Assembly (NCBI RefSeq): GCF_031010175.1
Contig: NZ_JAUAMB010000001.1
Coordinates: forward strand, 124,001-188,000
DNA length: 64,000 nt
DNA from: Halomonas sp. SpR1
GTDB lineage: Bacteria > Pseudomonadota > Gammaproteobacteria > Pseudomonadales > Halomonadaceae
Reading direction: 5' to 3'
Part shown: one piece after another, positions 17,199-26,665 of the stretch
Layout of the letters: each line of letters starts with the position of its first letter
Numbering within the stretch: position 1 is the first letter of the stretch
The notes under the pieces: generated by a model
Seen by the model: only the letters and a program-made list of their open reading frames with translations
Told to the model about the DNA's origin: nothing
The model's database searches: none
Position numbers and translations under genes: made by a program

Positions 17199-20079
17199 CA
17201 TCGATGCTGGGGCAGGAGCAGATTAACTGCCGGTCGCCAAACACGTTATCAACGCGGTTTACGGCGGGCCAGTATTTCGCCGCTTGAACCGCTGCGGTTG
17301 GGAAGGCGGCCAGTTGGCGGTCATAAGGCCGCTGCCAGTCGCTATCCATTAGATCCGCTTGAGTATGCGGCGCATTGACCAGCGGATTGTTATCCAACGG
17401 CCATTCGCCGCTCTCTACCCGGCCAATCTCTTCTCGTATGGCAATCATCGCATCGCAGAAGCGGTCAATTTCATACAGTGACTCAGATTCGGTCGGTTCG
17501 ATCATCAGCGTGCCTGGCACCGGGAACGACATGGTCGGTGCGTGGAAACCGTAATCCATTAAGCGCTTGGCAATATCCTCCTCGCTAATTCCTGAGGCCG
17601 CTTTGAGCGGACGAATATCGATAATGCACTCATGGGCAACCGTACCGTTCTGACCACGGTAGAGAATCGGGAATGACGCTTCCAAACGCTTGGCAATATA
17701 GTTGGCGTTAAGGATGGCAAGCTCGGTGGCTTCGCGCAGCCCGCGTGCACCCATCATCTTAATGTAGGCCCAGGAGATCGGCAGAATAGAGGCGCTGCCG
17801 AAAGCCGCCGCAGAGACCGCACCGCTATCAGCGTTGACGCCGTTGATCGGTGTTACCACATGGTTGGAAACGTAGGGCGCTAGGTGGGCTTTAACGCCGA
17901 TAGGGCCCATGCCTGGGCCGCCGCCACCGTGGGGAATACAGAACGTTTTATGCAGGTTAAGGTGAGAAACATCGCCGCCAAAATCACCGGGGCGGGTTAA
18001 CCCAACCTGGGCATTCATATTGGCGCCATCGATATACACCTGACCACCGTTGTCGTGAACGATCTTGCACGCTTCGCGCACGCTGGTTTCAAACACCCCG
18101 TGCGTAGATGGGTAGGTCAGCATGATGGCGGAGAGCTGATCGCGATGCTGCTCGGCTTTAGAGCGCAGATCTGCGATGTCGATATTGCCGTTTTGGTCGC
18201 ACTCGACCACCACCACCTTCATCTGCACCATGGCCGCTGAGGCAGGGTTAGTGCCGTGGGCGGAGCTGGGAATCAAGCAGACATCGCGGTGGCCTTCACC
18301 CTGAGCCGCCTGGTAGCGGCGAATGGCCACAAGGCCAGCATACTCCCCTTGAGCACCGGAGTTGGGCTGCATCGAGAGATGATCGTAACCGGTGACTTCG
18401 ACCAGAAAGGCCGAGAGTTCGTCGATCATCTGATGATAGCCAGCGACCTGGTCGCGAGGCGCGAAGGGGTGCAGATGCGCAAACGAGGGCCAGGAGACGG
18501 GGATCATTTCGCTGGTGGCATTAAGCTTCATGGTGCAGGAGCCGAGCGGGATCATTGCATGGGCAAGCGATAGATCCTTATTCTCTAACCGCTTTAAGTA
18601 GCGCAGCATTTCGGTTTCGCTGCGGTAACGATTAAAGGTCGGGTGGCTCAAAAAGTCGCTTTCGCGCTGGCAGGCAGCAGGAATGCCGGATGCACCGTTA
18701 GCCACTACCTGCTCGTCCAAAACAGCAACGGAAAGGCCGTGCTCATCGCCCAGCAGCACGTCAAACAGTGTGGCTACATCGTGGGCGGTGGTGGTTTCAT
18801 CCAGGCTGATACCCACATCGCCATTGGCGAAGTAGTGCAGGTTAATATCGTGGGTCATGGCGCGGCCGTGAATCTTGCCTGCATCAACGCCGGTCAGGCG
18901 CAGTGTATCAAACCAGCTATCATGGGCGAGCGTTATACCTGCCTGCTTGAGGCCCTCGGCGAGCAGGGTTGCCAAGCGGTGAACGCGGCCAGCAATTTTA
19001 CGCAGCCCTTCTGCACCGTGATAAGTGGCGTAAAAGCCGGCAATGTTGGCCAGCAGCGCCTGGGCAGTACAGATGTTAGAGGTCGCTTTCTCGCGGCGGA
19101 TATGCTGTTCGCGAGTCTGCATCGCCATGCGTAGGGCGGTGTTGCCACGGCTATCTTTTGACACGCCGATGATACGTCCGGGGATCGAACGCTTGAGCTT
19201 GTCGGAAGTCGCGAAGAAAGCCGCATGGGGGCCGCCAAAGCCCATGGGTACGCCAAAGCGTTGGGAATTGCCCACCACAATGTCTGCACCCAGCTGGCCG
19301 GGTTCTTTAAGCAGCACCAGGCTCAAAAGATCGCTGGCCACGCAGGTCATGATGTTGCGCTCAGCCGCGGCGCTTAATAGCGGTGCCAGGTCGCGCACTT
19401 CACCACTGGCGGAGGGGTACTGCACCAGGGCTCCAAACACATCGTGGTTGGCCAGCTCTTCCGCAGGCCCGGTGATCAATTCAAAGCCAAAGAACTCGGC
19501 GCGGGTTTTGACCACGTCCAGCGTTTGCAGGAAAACGTCGTCGGCGACGAAGAAAGCGTTGGATTTGCTTCTCTTATTACCACGCTTACACAGCGCCATG
19601 GCTTCGGCGGCGGCGGTGGCTTCGTCAAGGAGCGACGCATTCGCCAGCTCCATACCGGTTAGATCCATCACCACTTGTTGGAAGTTAAGCAAGCCTTCCA
19701 GGCGGCCTTGAGAAATCTCCGGCTGGTAGGGGGTATAGGCGGTGTACCAGCCTGGATTTTCCAATACGTTGCGCTGAATCACCGTGGGCATATGGGTGCC
19801 GTAATAGCCCTGGCCAATATAGCTTTTGGCCACCCGGTTTTGCCGCGCCAGCTGGGCTAAGTAGTCTAGCGCCTCTGCTTCGCTGCGCGGTTCATCAAGG
19901 GCTAGCTCGCGGCCAAGACGGATATCGCTCGGCACGGTCTGTTCAATCAGATCTTCCATGTGCTGCATATTGAGCGCTTTTAACATGGTGGCCACGTCAT
20001 CTTGACTTGGACCATTATGACGTTTGATAAAAGCATCGTGATCGGCCAGCTCGGCCAGACGGCGTGTTTCAAGAGACAT
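17185..20079 (-). CDS. gcvP: Glycine dehydrogenase (decarboxylating), P-protein GcvP
   Basis: The PLP-dependent P-protein of the glycine cleavage system decarboxylates glycine and transfers the aminomethyl group to lipoyl-GcvH. Family landmarks are [42 protein letters not shown] and [18 protein letters not shown] with PLP-Lys711. I start at [11 protein letters not shown], giving 964 residues; an in-frame ATG 42 nt upstream would add a hydrophobic tail unlike the family. It follows gcvH on the same strand, separated by 92 nt. Confidence 0.96.
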   Translation of the reverse strand: MSLETRRLAELADHDAFIKRHNGPSQDDVATMLKALNMQHMEDLIEQTVPSDIRLGRELALDEPRSEAEALDYLAQLARQNRVAKSYIGQGYYGTHMPTVIQRNVLENPGWYTAYTPYQPEISQGRLEGLLNFQQVVMDLTGMELANASLLDEATAAAEAMALCKRGNKRSKSNAFFVADDVFLQTLDVVKTRAEFFGFELITGPAEELANHDVFGALVQYPSASGEVRDLAPLLSAAAERNIMTCVASDLLSLVLLKEPGQLGADIVVGNSQRFGVPMGFGGPHAAFFATSDKLKRSIPGRIIGVSKDSRGNTALRMAMQTREQHIRREKATSNICTAQALLANIAGFYATYHGAEGLRKIAGRVHRLATLLAEGLKQAGITLAHDSWFDTLRLTGVDAGKIHGRAMTHDINLHYFANGDVGISLDETTTAHDVATLFDVLLGDEHGLSVAVLDEQVVANGASGIPAACQRESDFLSHPTFNRYRSETEMLRYLKRLENKDLSLAHAMIPLGSCTMKLNATSEMIPVSWPSFAHLHPFAPRDQVAGYHQMIDELSAFLVEVTGYDHLSMQPNSGAQGEYAGLVAIRRYQAAQGEGHRDVCLIPSSAHGTNPASAAMVQMKVVVVECDQNGNIDIADLRSKAEQHRDQLSAIMLTYPSTHGVFETSVREACKIVHDNGGQVYIDGANMNAQVGLTRPGDFGGDVSHLNLHKTFCIPHGGGGPGMGPIGVKAHLAPYVSNHVVTPINGVNADSGAVSAAAFGSASILPISWAYIKMMGARGLREATELAILNANYIAKRLEASFPILYRGQNGTVAHECIIDIRPLKAASGISEEDIAKRLMDYGFHAPTMSFPVPGTLMIEPTESESLYEIDRFCDAMIAIREEIGRVESGEWPLDNNPLVNAPHTQADLMDSDWQRPYDRQLAAFPTAAVQAAKYWPAVNRVDNVFGDRQLICSCPSIDEYRD

Positions 20080-20171
20080 GAAGAAGATTCCGAACGTTAA
20101 GAGAGAACCGTGCAGGAGCAAACAGCGTAGAGCCTGCCGTTAACGGGCAGGCTCAAAAATACCAAACTTAC

Positions 20172-20561
20172 TTACTCGTCGGCGCTTAAGGTGGCTTGAT
20201 AGGCGTCTGCGTCTAGCAAGCCGTCAAGGGTATCGCTGTCTAAGCGCACTTTCATAATCCAGCCACCTTCGTAAGGCGCTTCATTGACCGTTTCGGGGGC
20301 GTCTTCAAGGGCGTCATTCACCTCAATGACTTCGCCAACAACCGGCGAGTAGAGATCAGAAGCGGCTTTGACCGATTCGATAACGCCAAACTCTTGGCCT
20401 TTGCTCAGCGCGGTACCTACTTCAGGCAGTTCAACAAACACGACATCGCCAAGTGCCTGCTGGGCGTGATCAGTAATCCCCACGGTGACAGTGCCGTCTT
20501 GATTATCCAGCACCCACTCGTGGCTTTCAGCGTAACGGAGATTGGCAGGAAGATTGCTCAT
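20172..20561 (-). CDS. gcvH: Glycine cleavage system H protein GcvH
   Basis: This 129-residue lipoyl carrier shuttles the aminomethyl group between P- and T-proteins. Lys65 in ESVKAASD is the lipoylation site, and HEWV and FVELPEVG segments match the family. It is the promoter-proximal gene of a gcvHP pair. Upstream lies a long divergent control region. gcvT is on the opposite strand beyond an amino acid symporter, an unusual split. Confidence 0.96.
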   Translation of the reverse strand: MSNLPANLRYAESHEWVLDNQDGTVTVGITDHAQQALGDVVFVELPEVGTALSKGQEFGVIESVKAASDLYSPVVGEVIEVNDALEDAPETVNEAPYEGGWIMKVRLDSDTLDGLLDADAYQATLSADE

Positions 20562-20672
20562 GATGTTTTCCTATATGAAACAGTTTACTGGGCCCGAGCA
20601 TACTAGCGTTTGTCGCCCGCCTTGGCGAATAGTGGCTAGGGCTGATAGAGCGAATAAGCAAGCATGTTAACG

Positions 20673-20690
20673 TGTTTCCAATCGGAAACA
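20673..20690. promoter_or_regulatory. 18-bp perfect palindrome upstream of gcvH
   Basis: TGTTTCC-aatc-GGAAACA is a perfect 7+4+7 inverted repeat 112 bp upstream of the gcvH start. It looks like a dimeric regulator site. It differs from the Pseudomonas GcsR repeat as I recall it (TGTAAC-N4-GTTCCG), so the cognate regulator is unknown. Confidence 0.5.
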
Positions 20691-20835
20691 AATTTCTTCG
20701 TTGCTACAGGGCGTGCGTAATAACGCTACCTGTTCAGCTGTATTTAGACGGGTGGGTGGGGGCGATGGGATTATGAAAAAAGCGGTATCCTCTATGCGCA
20801 AGCGACATCACCCTAGAAGCTTGCTAAGTTTATGG

Positions 20836-20850
20836 TGTAAAACATTTACA
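20836..20850. promoter_or_regulatory. 15-bp perfect palindrome upstream of the symporter
   Basis: TGTAAA-aca-TTTACA is a perfect 6+3+6 inverted repeat about 100 bp before the symporter start. Its arms equal those of the TyrR box (TGTAAA-N6-TTTACA), but the spacer is 3 rather than 6, so a TyrR-type reading is doubtful. Confidence 0.45.
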
Positions 20851-20952
20851 TCCTATGCTAATCGGCAATAGCGACGTCAGATATAACCCATATAGGGTAG
20901 CTAGCCAATAATACACACCACCACTACATACCAACAAAGCGAGGAAATGAAC

Positions 20953-22362
20953 ATGGAAGCATTAACTAGCCTCTTAGGGGCAATCAACGGCGTGGTCTGG
21001 GGGCCCGTCATGTTGATTCTGCTACTCGGTGTGGGGATTTACCTGCAGCTTGGCTTGAAACTGATGCCGATTAGAAAGCTCGGTATGGGTTTCAAGCTAA
21101 TGTGGGCGGGGCGTGATGCAAAACCAGGGGTGGGTAAAGCGGCGCCTGGTAAAGAGGGGGACGAAGGGGAGATATCGCCTTTTGACGCCTTGATGACCGC
21201 ACTCTCTGCAACCATCGGTACCGGTAATATTGCTGGTGTCGCCACGGCCATTGCGTTAGGTGGCCCCGGCGCCGTGTTTTGGATGTGGATTACCGCACTG
21301 GTGGGGATGGCCACTAAGTTTGCCGAAGCGGTGCTGGCCGTGCGTTATCGTGAAACTGATAGTACCGGCTATCACGTGGGCGGGCCGATGTTTTACATCA
21401 AGAATGGCCTGGGTAAAAAATGGCTATGGTTAGGCGGCCTGTTCTCGTTTTTCGGCGCTGTCGCAGCCTTTGGCATCGGCAATACCGTTCAGTCCAACTC
21501 CGTAGCTGATGCCATGGATGCCACCTTTGGCGTGCCGCATTGGCTTACGGGGGTGGTGATCATGGTGCTGGCGGGCGCGGTGATTCTGGGCGGTATCAAG
21601 CGTATCGCTAAAGTAGCGGGCAAGCTGGTGCCGGTTATGGGCATTGCCTATGTAGTTGCCGGCTTGTTGGTATTGATCGTCAATGCGGGTCAGATCGGTG
21701 AAGCCTTTGGTTTGATCTTCTACTACGCCTTTAACCCCATGGCGGCCGCAGGCGGATTCGCTGGTGCCGCAGTCATGGCGGCGATTCGTTTTGGTGTGGC
21801 ACGCGGTATCTTCTCTAACGAAGCGGGTTTGGGTAGTGCGCCTATTGCACACGCAGCGGCCAAAACCAAAAACCCGGTGCGCCAAGGCTTAATCGCGATG
21901 CTGGGCACCTTTATCGATACCATTATTGTGTGCACGATTACCGCGCTGGTGATTTTGACCTCAACGGTTTGGCAAGAGGGTGAAGCGGGGGCGTCGCTGA
22001 CCGCGCTCTCGTTTGACGCCGCACTGCCAGGCTTTGGTAATCAGATCGTTGCTATTGCGTTGGCTATTTTTGCCTTTACCACCATCCTAGGCTGGTCTTT
22101 TTACGGCGAGAAGTGCTGCCAGTTCCTGTTTGGCACGCGCTCCATTATGATCTATCGAGTGCTGTTCGTACTGGCTATCCCGCTGGGTGCTATCGCTCAA
22201 CTGGGCTTTATCTGGCTGATGGCGGATACCTTCAACGCCATGATGGCGATCCCGAACCTGATTGCCTTGGCACTGCTTTCGCCGGTAGTCTTTAAGCTGA
22301 CCAAGGACTATTTCGATGGCAAAGATGTATTGCCGGGTGAAGAGCTGGATCACGACCAATAA
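20953..22362 (+). CDS. AGCS-family sodium:alanine/glycine symporter
   Basis: This polytopic inner-membrane carrier of 469 residues imports alanine or glycine with Na+. Family signatures are SATIGTGNIAGVATAIALGGPGAVFWMW, GGPMFYIKNGLG, FSNEAGLGSAPIAHAAA and GWSFYGEKC. I prefer the second ATG because GAGG lies 8 nt before it but only 2 nt before the first. Placement between gcvHP and gcvT suggests glycine as a physiological substrate; that is inference. Confidence 0.92.
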   Translation: MEALTSLLGAINGVVWGPVMLILLLGVGIYLQLGLKLMPIRKLGMGFKLMWAGRDAKPGVGKAAPGKEGDEGEISPFDALMTALSATIGTGNIAGVATAIALGGPGAVFWMWITALVGMATKFAEAVLAVRYRETDSTGYHVGGPMFYIKNGLGKKWLWLGGLFSFFGAVAAFGIGNTVQSNSVADAMDATFGVPHWLTGVVIMVLAGAVILGGIKRIAKVAGKLVPVMGIAYVVAGLLVLIVNAGQIGEAFGLIFYYAFNPMAAAGGFAGAAVMAAIRFGVARGIFSNEAGLGSAPIAHAAAKTKNPVRQGLIAMLGTFIDTIIVCTITALVILTSTVWQEGEAGASLTALSFDAALPGFGNQIVAIALAIFAFTTILGWSFYGEKCCQFLFGTRSIMIYRVLFVLAIPLGAIAQLGFIWLMADTFNAMMAIPNLIALALLSPVVFKLTKDYFDGKDVLPGEELDHDQ

Positions 22363-22368
22363 TACCCG

Positions 22369-22388
22369 CAGCGCCTCTATAGGCGCTG
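22369..22388 (+). terminator. First hairpin after the symporter gene
   Basis: CAGCGCCT and AGGCGCTG form a perfect 8-bp stem with a CTAT loop, 6 nt after the stop. There is no T-run. Confidence 0.4.
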
Positions 22389-22390
22389 TA

Positions 22391-22418
22391 GGTGAATGTG
22401 AATAGGTGAACGTGAATA
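22391..22418 (+). repeat. 14-bp tandem duplication after the symporter gene
   Basis: GGTGAATGTGAATA is followed by GGTGAACGTGAATA (13 of 14 identical), between two hairpins. Confidence 0.7.
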
Positions 22419-22428
22419 ACAGCAGAGT

Positions 22429-22468
22429 CGGGAAGACACTTAACCAGTGGCTTCCCGTTCTCTTTTTT
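22429..22468 (+). terminator. Rho-independent terminator between symporter and gcvT
   Basis: Outer arms CGGGAAG and CTTCCCG plus inner CACT/AGTG form a long stem, followed by TTCTCTTTTTT. It ends only 30 nt before the gcvT start, so gcvT transcription either reads through or begins very close by. Confidence 0.75.
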
Positions 22469-22497
22469 AGTGAGCAATTTTTTACAGGAAAGCCCCT

Positions 22498-23610
22498 ATG
22501 TCCGAATTAAAACAAACGCCGCTTCACGCGCTACATCTCAAACTAGGTGCCAAGATGGTGCCTTTTGCTGGCTATGATATGCCGGTGCAGTATCCGCTGG
22601 GGGTCAAAAAAGAGCATGAACACACCCGCCAAAAGTGCGGACTGTTTGATGTCTCCCATATGGGGCAGATTAGTGTTTCTGGAGACAGCGCGGCCAACGC
22701 GCTGGAAACCCTAATACCCGCAGATTTGGTGGGACTCGAAAAGGGCGCGCAGCGTTACGGGCTTTTCACCAACCTCGAAGGCGGCATTATTGACGATTTG
22801 ATGGTGGTCAATGCAGGCGATCATTTCTATTTGGTGGTGAACGCAGCTTGCAAAGTTCAGGATTTGGCTCATCTGCGGCTTAATTTGGCGTCAACGCATA
22901 CGATTGAACCTCTGGATCGTGGCTTACTGGCGTTACAGGGCCCCCAGGCGCGGGAGGTGATGCAACGGCTGTGTCCTGAAGCGTGTGAGCTTGTCTTTAT
23001 GCAGCATGCCCGCTTCACCATTGCCGGCCAGGAAGTATGGGTGAGCCGCAGTGGCTATACCGGTGAAGATGGTTTTGAGATTTCTGTCGCCGCCGATGGC
23101 TGTGAAGCGTTCGCCGAGCGATTACTGGCCGAGCCCGAAGTCGAAGCCATTGGCCTGGGGGCGCGTGACTCGCTGCGTTTGGAAGCGGGTTTATGCCTAT
23201 ACGGACACGATATGGATGAGCAAACCACGCCGGTGGAAGCAGGTCTGATCTGGGCAATCGGCAAGCCGCGTCGCCGTGATGGTGATCGACCTGGCGGTTT
23301 TCCAGGCGCTGACGTGATTCTTCATCAGGTCGATGCCAAAGATCACACCCGCAAGCGCGTTGGGCTATTGGCTGAAGGGCGTGCGCCGGTACGCGAGGGC
23401 GCGCCGCTGGTTGATGAGGCGGGCAACGAGATAGGCCGTGTGACCTCCGGCAGCTTTGGCCCAAGTGTCGGTAAGCCGGTGGCGATGGGGTATGTCAGTC
23501 GCGAACTGGAAGCGCCGCAAAGTGCAGTGTTCGCGGTAGTTCGGGGTAAGCAGCTACCCATGGTGGTAACCCCCATGCCGTTTGTAAAACCGGGCTACTA
23601 TCGGGGATAG
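22498..23610 (+). CDS. gcvT: Glycine cleavage system aminomethyltransferase, T-protein GcvT
   Basis: GcvT transfers the methylene group from aminomethyl-GcvH to tetrahydrofolate and releases ammonia. The 370-residue protein shows the family start (TPLHALHLKLGAKMVPFAGYDMPVQYPLGV), CGLFDVSHMGQ, GGIIDDLMV, SRSGYTGEDGFEI and LGARDSLRLEAGLCLYGHDM. AGGAA precedes the ATG. It is separated from gcvHP by the symporter and preceded by a terminator, so it probably has its own or an attenuated supply of transcript. Confidence 0.96.
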   Translation: MSELKQTPLHALHLKLGAKMVPFAGYDMPVQYPLGVKKEHEHTRQKCGLFDVSHMGQISVSGDSAANALETLIPADLVGLEKGAQRYGLFTNLEGGIIDDLMVVNAGDHFYLVVNAACKVQDLAHLRLNLASTHTIEPLDRGLLALQGPQAREVMQRLCPEACELVFMQHARFTIAGQEVWVSRSGYTGEDGFEISVAADGCEAFAERLLAEPEVEAIGLGARDSLRLEAGLCLYGHDMDEQTTPVEAGLIWAIGKPRRRDGDRPGGFPGADVILHQVDAKDHTRKRVGLLAEGRAPVREGAPLVDEAGNEIGRVTSGSFGPSVGKPVAMGYVSRELEAPQSAVFAVVRGKQLPMVVTPMPFVKPGYYRG

Positions 23611-23627
23611 AGGTATGCTCACTGCCC

Positions 23628-23663
23628 AGCGGCCCCCGCTTAATTTGGGGGCCGCTGTTTTAT
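23628..23663 (+). terminator. Rho-independent terminator of gcvT
   Basis: Perfect 10-bp arms AGCGGCCCCC and GGGGGCCGCT enclose a 9-nt loop and are followed by GTTTTATTG. Confidence 0.88.
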
Positions 23664-23705
23664 TGAGGACACTATTACCAAGAGCAGTATTACCAAGCGG
23701 CTGTT

Positions 23706-24671
23706 TTAGCGCAGTACCTGTTTGGGATCGATGGGTTTGCCGCCTTGGCGCAGATCAAAGAGTAGATCATAGCGCTGGGTGGCACTGCTTTGACCTACCT
23801 CGCAGAGCGGATCTCCTGTGCTCACCTGCTTGCCTACCTCGACCAAAATACGTTCGCAAAGGGCGTATACGGTCTGCAGATTGTCGGCATGGTGCACAAT
23901 TACCACTTCACCTAGCTGACGCATTCCATCGGCAAAGCGCACCTCACCGGGGGCGACGGATTTAGCCTGGGCACCGGCCTGAGTAGCCAGTAGCATAGGC
24001 TGAAGAGTGCCACGGCTGTCCGGCCCGAAGCGGCGAACCACGCGATAATCATCCAGCGGCCAGGGCCAGCGCCGCGCTGAAGAGGGCAGTGCTTGACTGG
24101 GCGCGCTACTGGTGGGCGCAACAGCAGGCTTGTTAGCGCTGGATGAGCTACTGCTGCTCGCCGTGCTGCGTGGTGCTGAACCACTCAGCGGTAGGCTGAC
24201 TATTTGGCCAATTCTCAAGTTAGTGGGGGAGGCGCTAGGGTTTGCGCTCTGAATGCGGCCACTGGTCGTACCAAAGTGGCGGGCGATACTTGAAAAAGTA
24301 TCCCCGGGACGAATTTGGTAGCGGTAGGGGCCGCCGGAAGGCGCACGCTCTTGCTGGGTGGGTATTAGCAGTCGCTGCCCAATCTCCAGGCGCCGCGCAT
24401 CGACGCCAGGATTGAAGCGCTCTAAGCGTTCTAGCGGCACGTTAGCCCTTGCCGCCAGTTTGCCCAGTGTGTCGCCACGCTGCACTTGCACCCAGTCACC
24501 GCTAATCTGGCTGGCGCTAGGCGCGGCCGCTCGCTGGGATGATGATGGCGGAGCGCTGGAGCAGCCGGTGAGTAGTCCCGCTAACAGCCAAGCGGTAAGC
24601 CAGCCAGCTAGTCGTGATCGGTTCGGCTGTCCAGCATGCCATCTTTTTCCAACCAGAGTGCATTGATCCAT
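23706..24671 (-). CDS. NlpD-like lipoprotein: two LysM domains and a degenerate LytM domain
   Basis: The 321-residue protein has a lipoprotein signal (LLAGLLTGC, Cys37), two LysM peptidoglycan-binding domains (about 60-105 and 117-165), a Ser/Ala-rich linker and a C-terminal LytM/M23 domain. The expected Zn ligands are absent: the first His-x3-Asp position reads QPMLLA and the HxH position reads YDLLFDL. It is therefore probably an amidase activator of the NlpD/EnvC kind, not an endopeptidase. The start overlaps the acyltransferase gene by 64 nt and lacks a strong ribosome binding site; no better in-frame start precedes the signal. Confidence 0.82.
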   Translation of the reverse strand: MDQCTLVGKRWHAGQPNRSRLAGWLTAWLLAGLLTGCSSAPPSSSQRAAAPSASQISGDWVQVQRGDTLGKLAARANVPLERLERFNPGVDARRLEIGQRLLIPTQQERAPSGGPYRYQIRPGDTFSSIARHFGTTSGRIQSANPSASPTNLRIGQIVSLPLSGSAPRSTASSSSSSSANKPAVAPTSSAPSQALPSSARRWPWPLDDYRVVRRFGPDSRGTLQPMLLATQAGAQAKSVAPGEVRFADGMRQLGEVVIVHHADNLQTVYALCERILVEVGKQVSTGDPLCEVGQSSATQRYDLLFDLRQGGKPIDPKQVLR

Positions 24672-25489
24672 GTGTGGAAGCGTTCCTTATGCTGCTTTTC
24701 TTCGTGGTTATCTGATGCGTACATCCACTCAGGAATGCTGAGTTGCCGGATCTGTAAGGTAACGGGTGCTTCTCTGCCGCACAAAAAGCCCCAAAACGTG
24801 GGCGAGGGGTTAGCGTAGCTGATCGTTACATCCAGGATACCATCCAATTGACTGCCTAGCAGGCTAAGAACCTGGGCGACGCCGCCAGCTTTGGGGCGTA
24901 ACAAATGGCGGTAGGGGCTCTGCTGGGCATCACGTTTGGCCACCGTGAAGCGGGTGCCCTCGACAAAGTTAAAAATCGCTATGGGGGAGAGGCGCCCCTG
25001 CTGACACATACGTTCGGTAGCGATACGGTCAATGGTGGCCAGTTTAGGGTTTTGGGCAACCTGTTCGCGGCTAAAGCGGCGCATAAAAGGGAATTCCAGT
25101 GCCCAAAAAGCCAGTCCTACTATGGGGATCCAGATTAATTGACGCTTTAGAAAAAAGCGTGGCATGGGGATGCGCCGATGCAGCGCCATTAGCAGCATAA
25201 AGATATCGGTCCAACTGCGGTGGTTGGAAATTACCAGCCACCACTGCTGCGGACTCAAATGGTCGGGGACGCTGGCGTGTAGCACGGGCTTGAGCCAGTG
25301 GCGCATCCACCAGAGGTTTACGCCTATCCAGTTTAGCGCGACACCATTCAGCCCCTGCAGCACTAACTGCTTAAGCCGTTGCCCTGGGGCAATGACTTTA
25401 AGTAGCGTCAGCAGAATGAGAGGTACGCCCCAGACCAGCGTGTTGAGCGTTAGCAGCAGTGCGCTAACCAGCCCCTTAAAAATAGGCAT
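24608..25489 (-). CDS. 1-acyl-glycerol-3-phosphate acyltransferase-like protein (YihG type)
   Basis: This membrane-associated acyltransferase (293 residues) has two N-terminal hydrophobic segments, the NHxxxxD catalytic motif (SNHRSWTD) and the FVEGTR acyl-acceptor motif. Overall layout matches E. coli YihG, a lysophosphatidate acyltransferase homologue. I chose MPIFKGLVSALL because AAGGAA is 8 nt upstream; a longer start would add nine residues. Its 3' end overlaps the NlpD-like gene, so the two are probably cotranscribed. Confidence 0.85.
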   Translation of the reverse strand: MPIFKGLVSALLLTLNTLVWGVPLILLTLLKVIAPGQRLKQLVLQGLNGVALNWIGVNLWWMRHWLKPVLHASVPDHLSPQQWWLVISNHRSWTDIFMLLMALHRRIPMPRFFLKRQLIWIPIVGLAFWALEFPFMRRFSREQVAQNPKLATIDRIATERMCQQGRLSPIAIFNFVEGTRFTVAKRDAQQSPYRHLLRPKAGGVAQVLSLLGSQLDGILDVTISYANPSPTFWGFLCGREAPVTLQIRQLSIPEWMYASDNHEEKQHKERFHTWINALWLEKDGMLDSRTDHD

Positions 25490-25603
25490 ACCGCGTTTCC
25501 TTACCGTCAAACCCATAGCGTAATACTGAATGCTAAATGATCCTAGCCACGCTGCCCAGCAGAAACCCTGCGTAGCGCATCAACAGGCCGCCTGGGTATG
25601 GGG

Positions 25604-26500
25604 CTAGTCGAGAGGGAGTGAGGGCGCTTGAACGGTATTAAGCAGTACGGTGCGCAGTGCATGGGCGGCGACAGAGAGTTCCTGGTGGGTCAGGATGCCT
25701 ACTCGACAGGAAATAGCGGGCGCGGTTAGCGGTATGCAGCGGGCGCCCAATTCATGCATTTGGCGAATGCACATGGAAGGCACCGCGCTGACCCCCAAGC
25801 CGTCGGCCACCATCCTGCCCACGGTGGAGAGCTGGTGGCTTTCGAAGGCTACCGTTAGCTCCATATGCTGTTTGCCCAACTCCTGCTCCAGTAAGCGACG
25901 CACCATGGAGGGGCGCTGAAGCGTAATAAAGTCGTGGTTGAGCAGTTTCGACCAGGCGAGCTGGGAAGACTGGATTAACGGAGAGCCAGGCGGTACGACT
26001 GCCACAAAATGGTCTTCAAACAGCGGCGTAAAGAGCAGGCTGCCGGTTCCCTCCGGCGAAAAAGCGATCCCCATCTCTACCTGTCGGGAGCGCACCATGG
26101 CGGTGACCTCCTCGTTGATCACATCGTGAACGGTAATGTTGATTTTGGGATACTGCTGGCGAAATTTAACCAGCGCCGCAGGGAGTAAGTTACCCGCAAA
26201 GGCGGGCATCGCCGCGACGCTGAGGCGCCCTAACTGGAGGGTGAAGCGCTGGCGCAAACGCTCCTCGGTATTGTCCCACTGGGCCAGCAGATGTTTGGCT
26301 AGCGGTAGCAGCGACTCGCCTTCTGGGGTTAGTCTGACGCTACGGGTGCTGCGAATCAGCAGTTTGCCACCCAGGGACTCCTCCAGGCCTTTAATCGCCA
26401 GACTCAGCGCCGGTTGGGATAGGTGCAGTCGCTCGCAGGCTTGGGTAAAGCTGAGGGACTGGGCGACCGCCAGAAAGGCGCGTAGCTGTTTGACGGTCAT
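25604..26500 (-). CDS. LysR-family regulator divergent from scoAB
   Basis: The 298-residue protein begins MTVKQLRAFLAVAQSLSFTQACERLHLSQPALSLAIKGLE, a standard LysR DNA-binding head. I start here (AAAGGT 8 nt upstream); the open frame extends 41 codons further but that part is not LysR-like. Divergence from the CoA-transferase genes and a palindrome in the gap suggest it controls them. The effector may be a ketone body or acyl-CoA, by inference. Confidence 0.87.
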   Translation of the reverse strand: MTVKQLRAFLAVAQSLSFTQACERLHLSQPALSLAIKGLEESLGGKLLIRSTRSVRLTPEGESLLPLAKHLLAQWDNTEERLRQRFTLQLGRLSVAAMPAFAGNLLPAALVKFRQQYPKINITVHDVINEEVTAMVRSRQVEMGIAFSPEGTGSLLFTPLFEDHFVAVVPPGSPLIQSSQLAWSKLLNHDFITLQRPSMVRRLLEQELGKQHMELTVAFESHQLSTVGRMVADGLGVSAVPSMCIRQMHELGARCIPLTAPAISCRVGILTHQELSVAAHALRTVLLNTVQAPSLPLD

Positions 26501-26575
26501 TAAAGTACCTTTTATAAGTTTAAAAAATAAATTGATAAGAAAAACAAACTTAACAAATATATCATCTCGCACAAC

Positions 26576-26599
26576 ACTGACACTATCGTAAGCGTCAGT
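26576..26599. promoter_or_regulatory. Candidate LysR operator upstream of scoA
   Basis: ACTGAC and GTCAGT form a perfect 6-bp inverted repeat with a 12-nt spacer. It lies about 70 bp before scoA and 76 bp before the LysR start, a usual position for a LysR recognition site. Binding is inferred. Confidence 0.45.
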
Positions 26600-26665
26600 T
26601 CGCGTATTTTGGGCAGTACTCATTTACGCTAATAGTGTTCATCAACAACAATGTGAGGCACAACA

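Larger units (their letters stand above)
20562..20952. promoter_or_regulatory. 391-nt divergent control region, gcvH / amino acid symporter
   Basis: The gap holds two strong palindromes (20673-20690 and 20836-20850), plausible operators for gcvHP and the symporter. I looked for a glycine riboswitch ahead of the symporter, as known in Vibrio, and found no matching core sequence. No open reading frame here is convincing. Confidence 0.5.

Noticed and set aside
20700..20952. Glycine riboswitch ahead of the amino acid symporter
   Set aside because: Expected from Vibrio, but the conserved core sequence and tandem architecture are absent on both strands.
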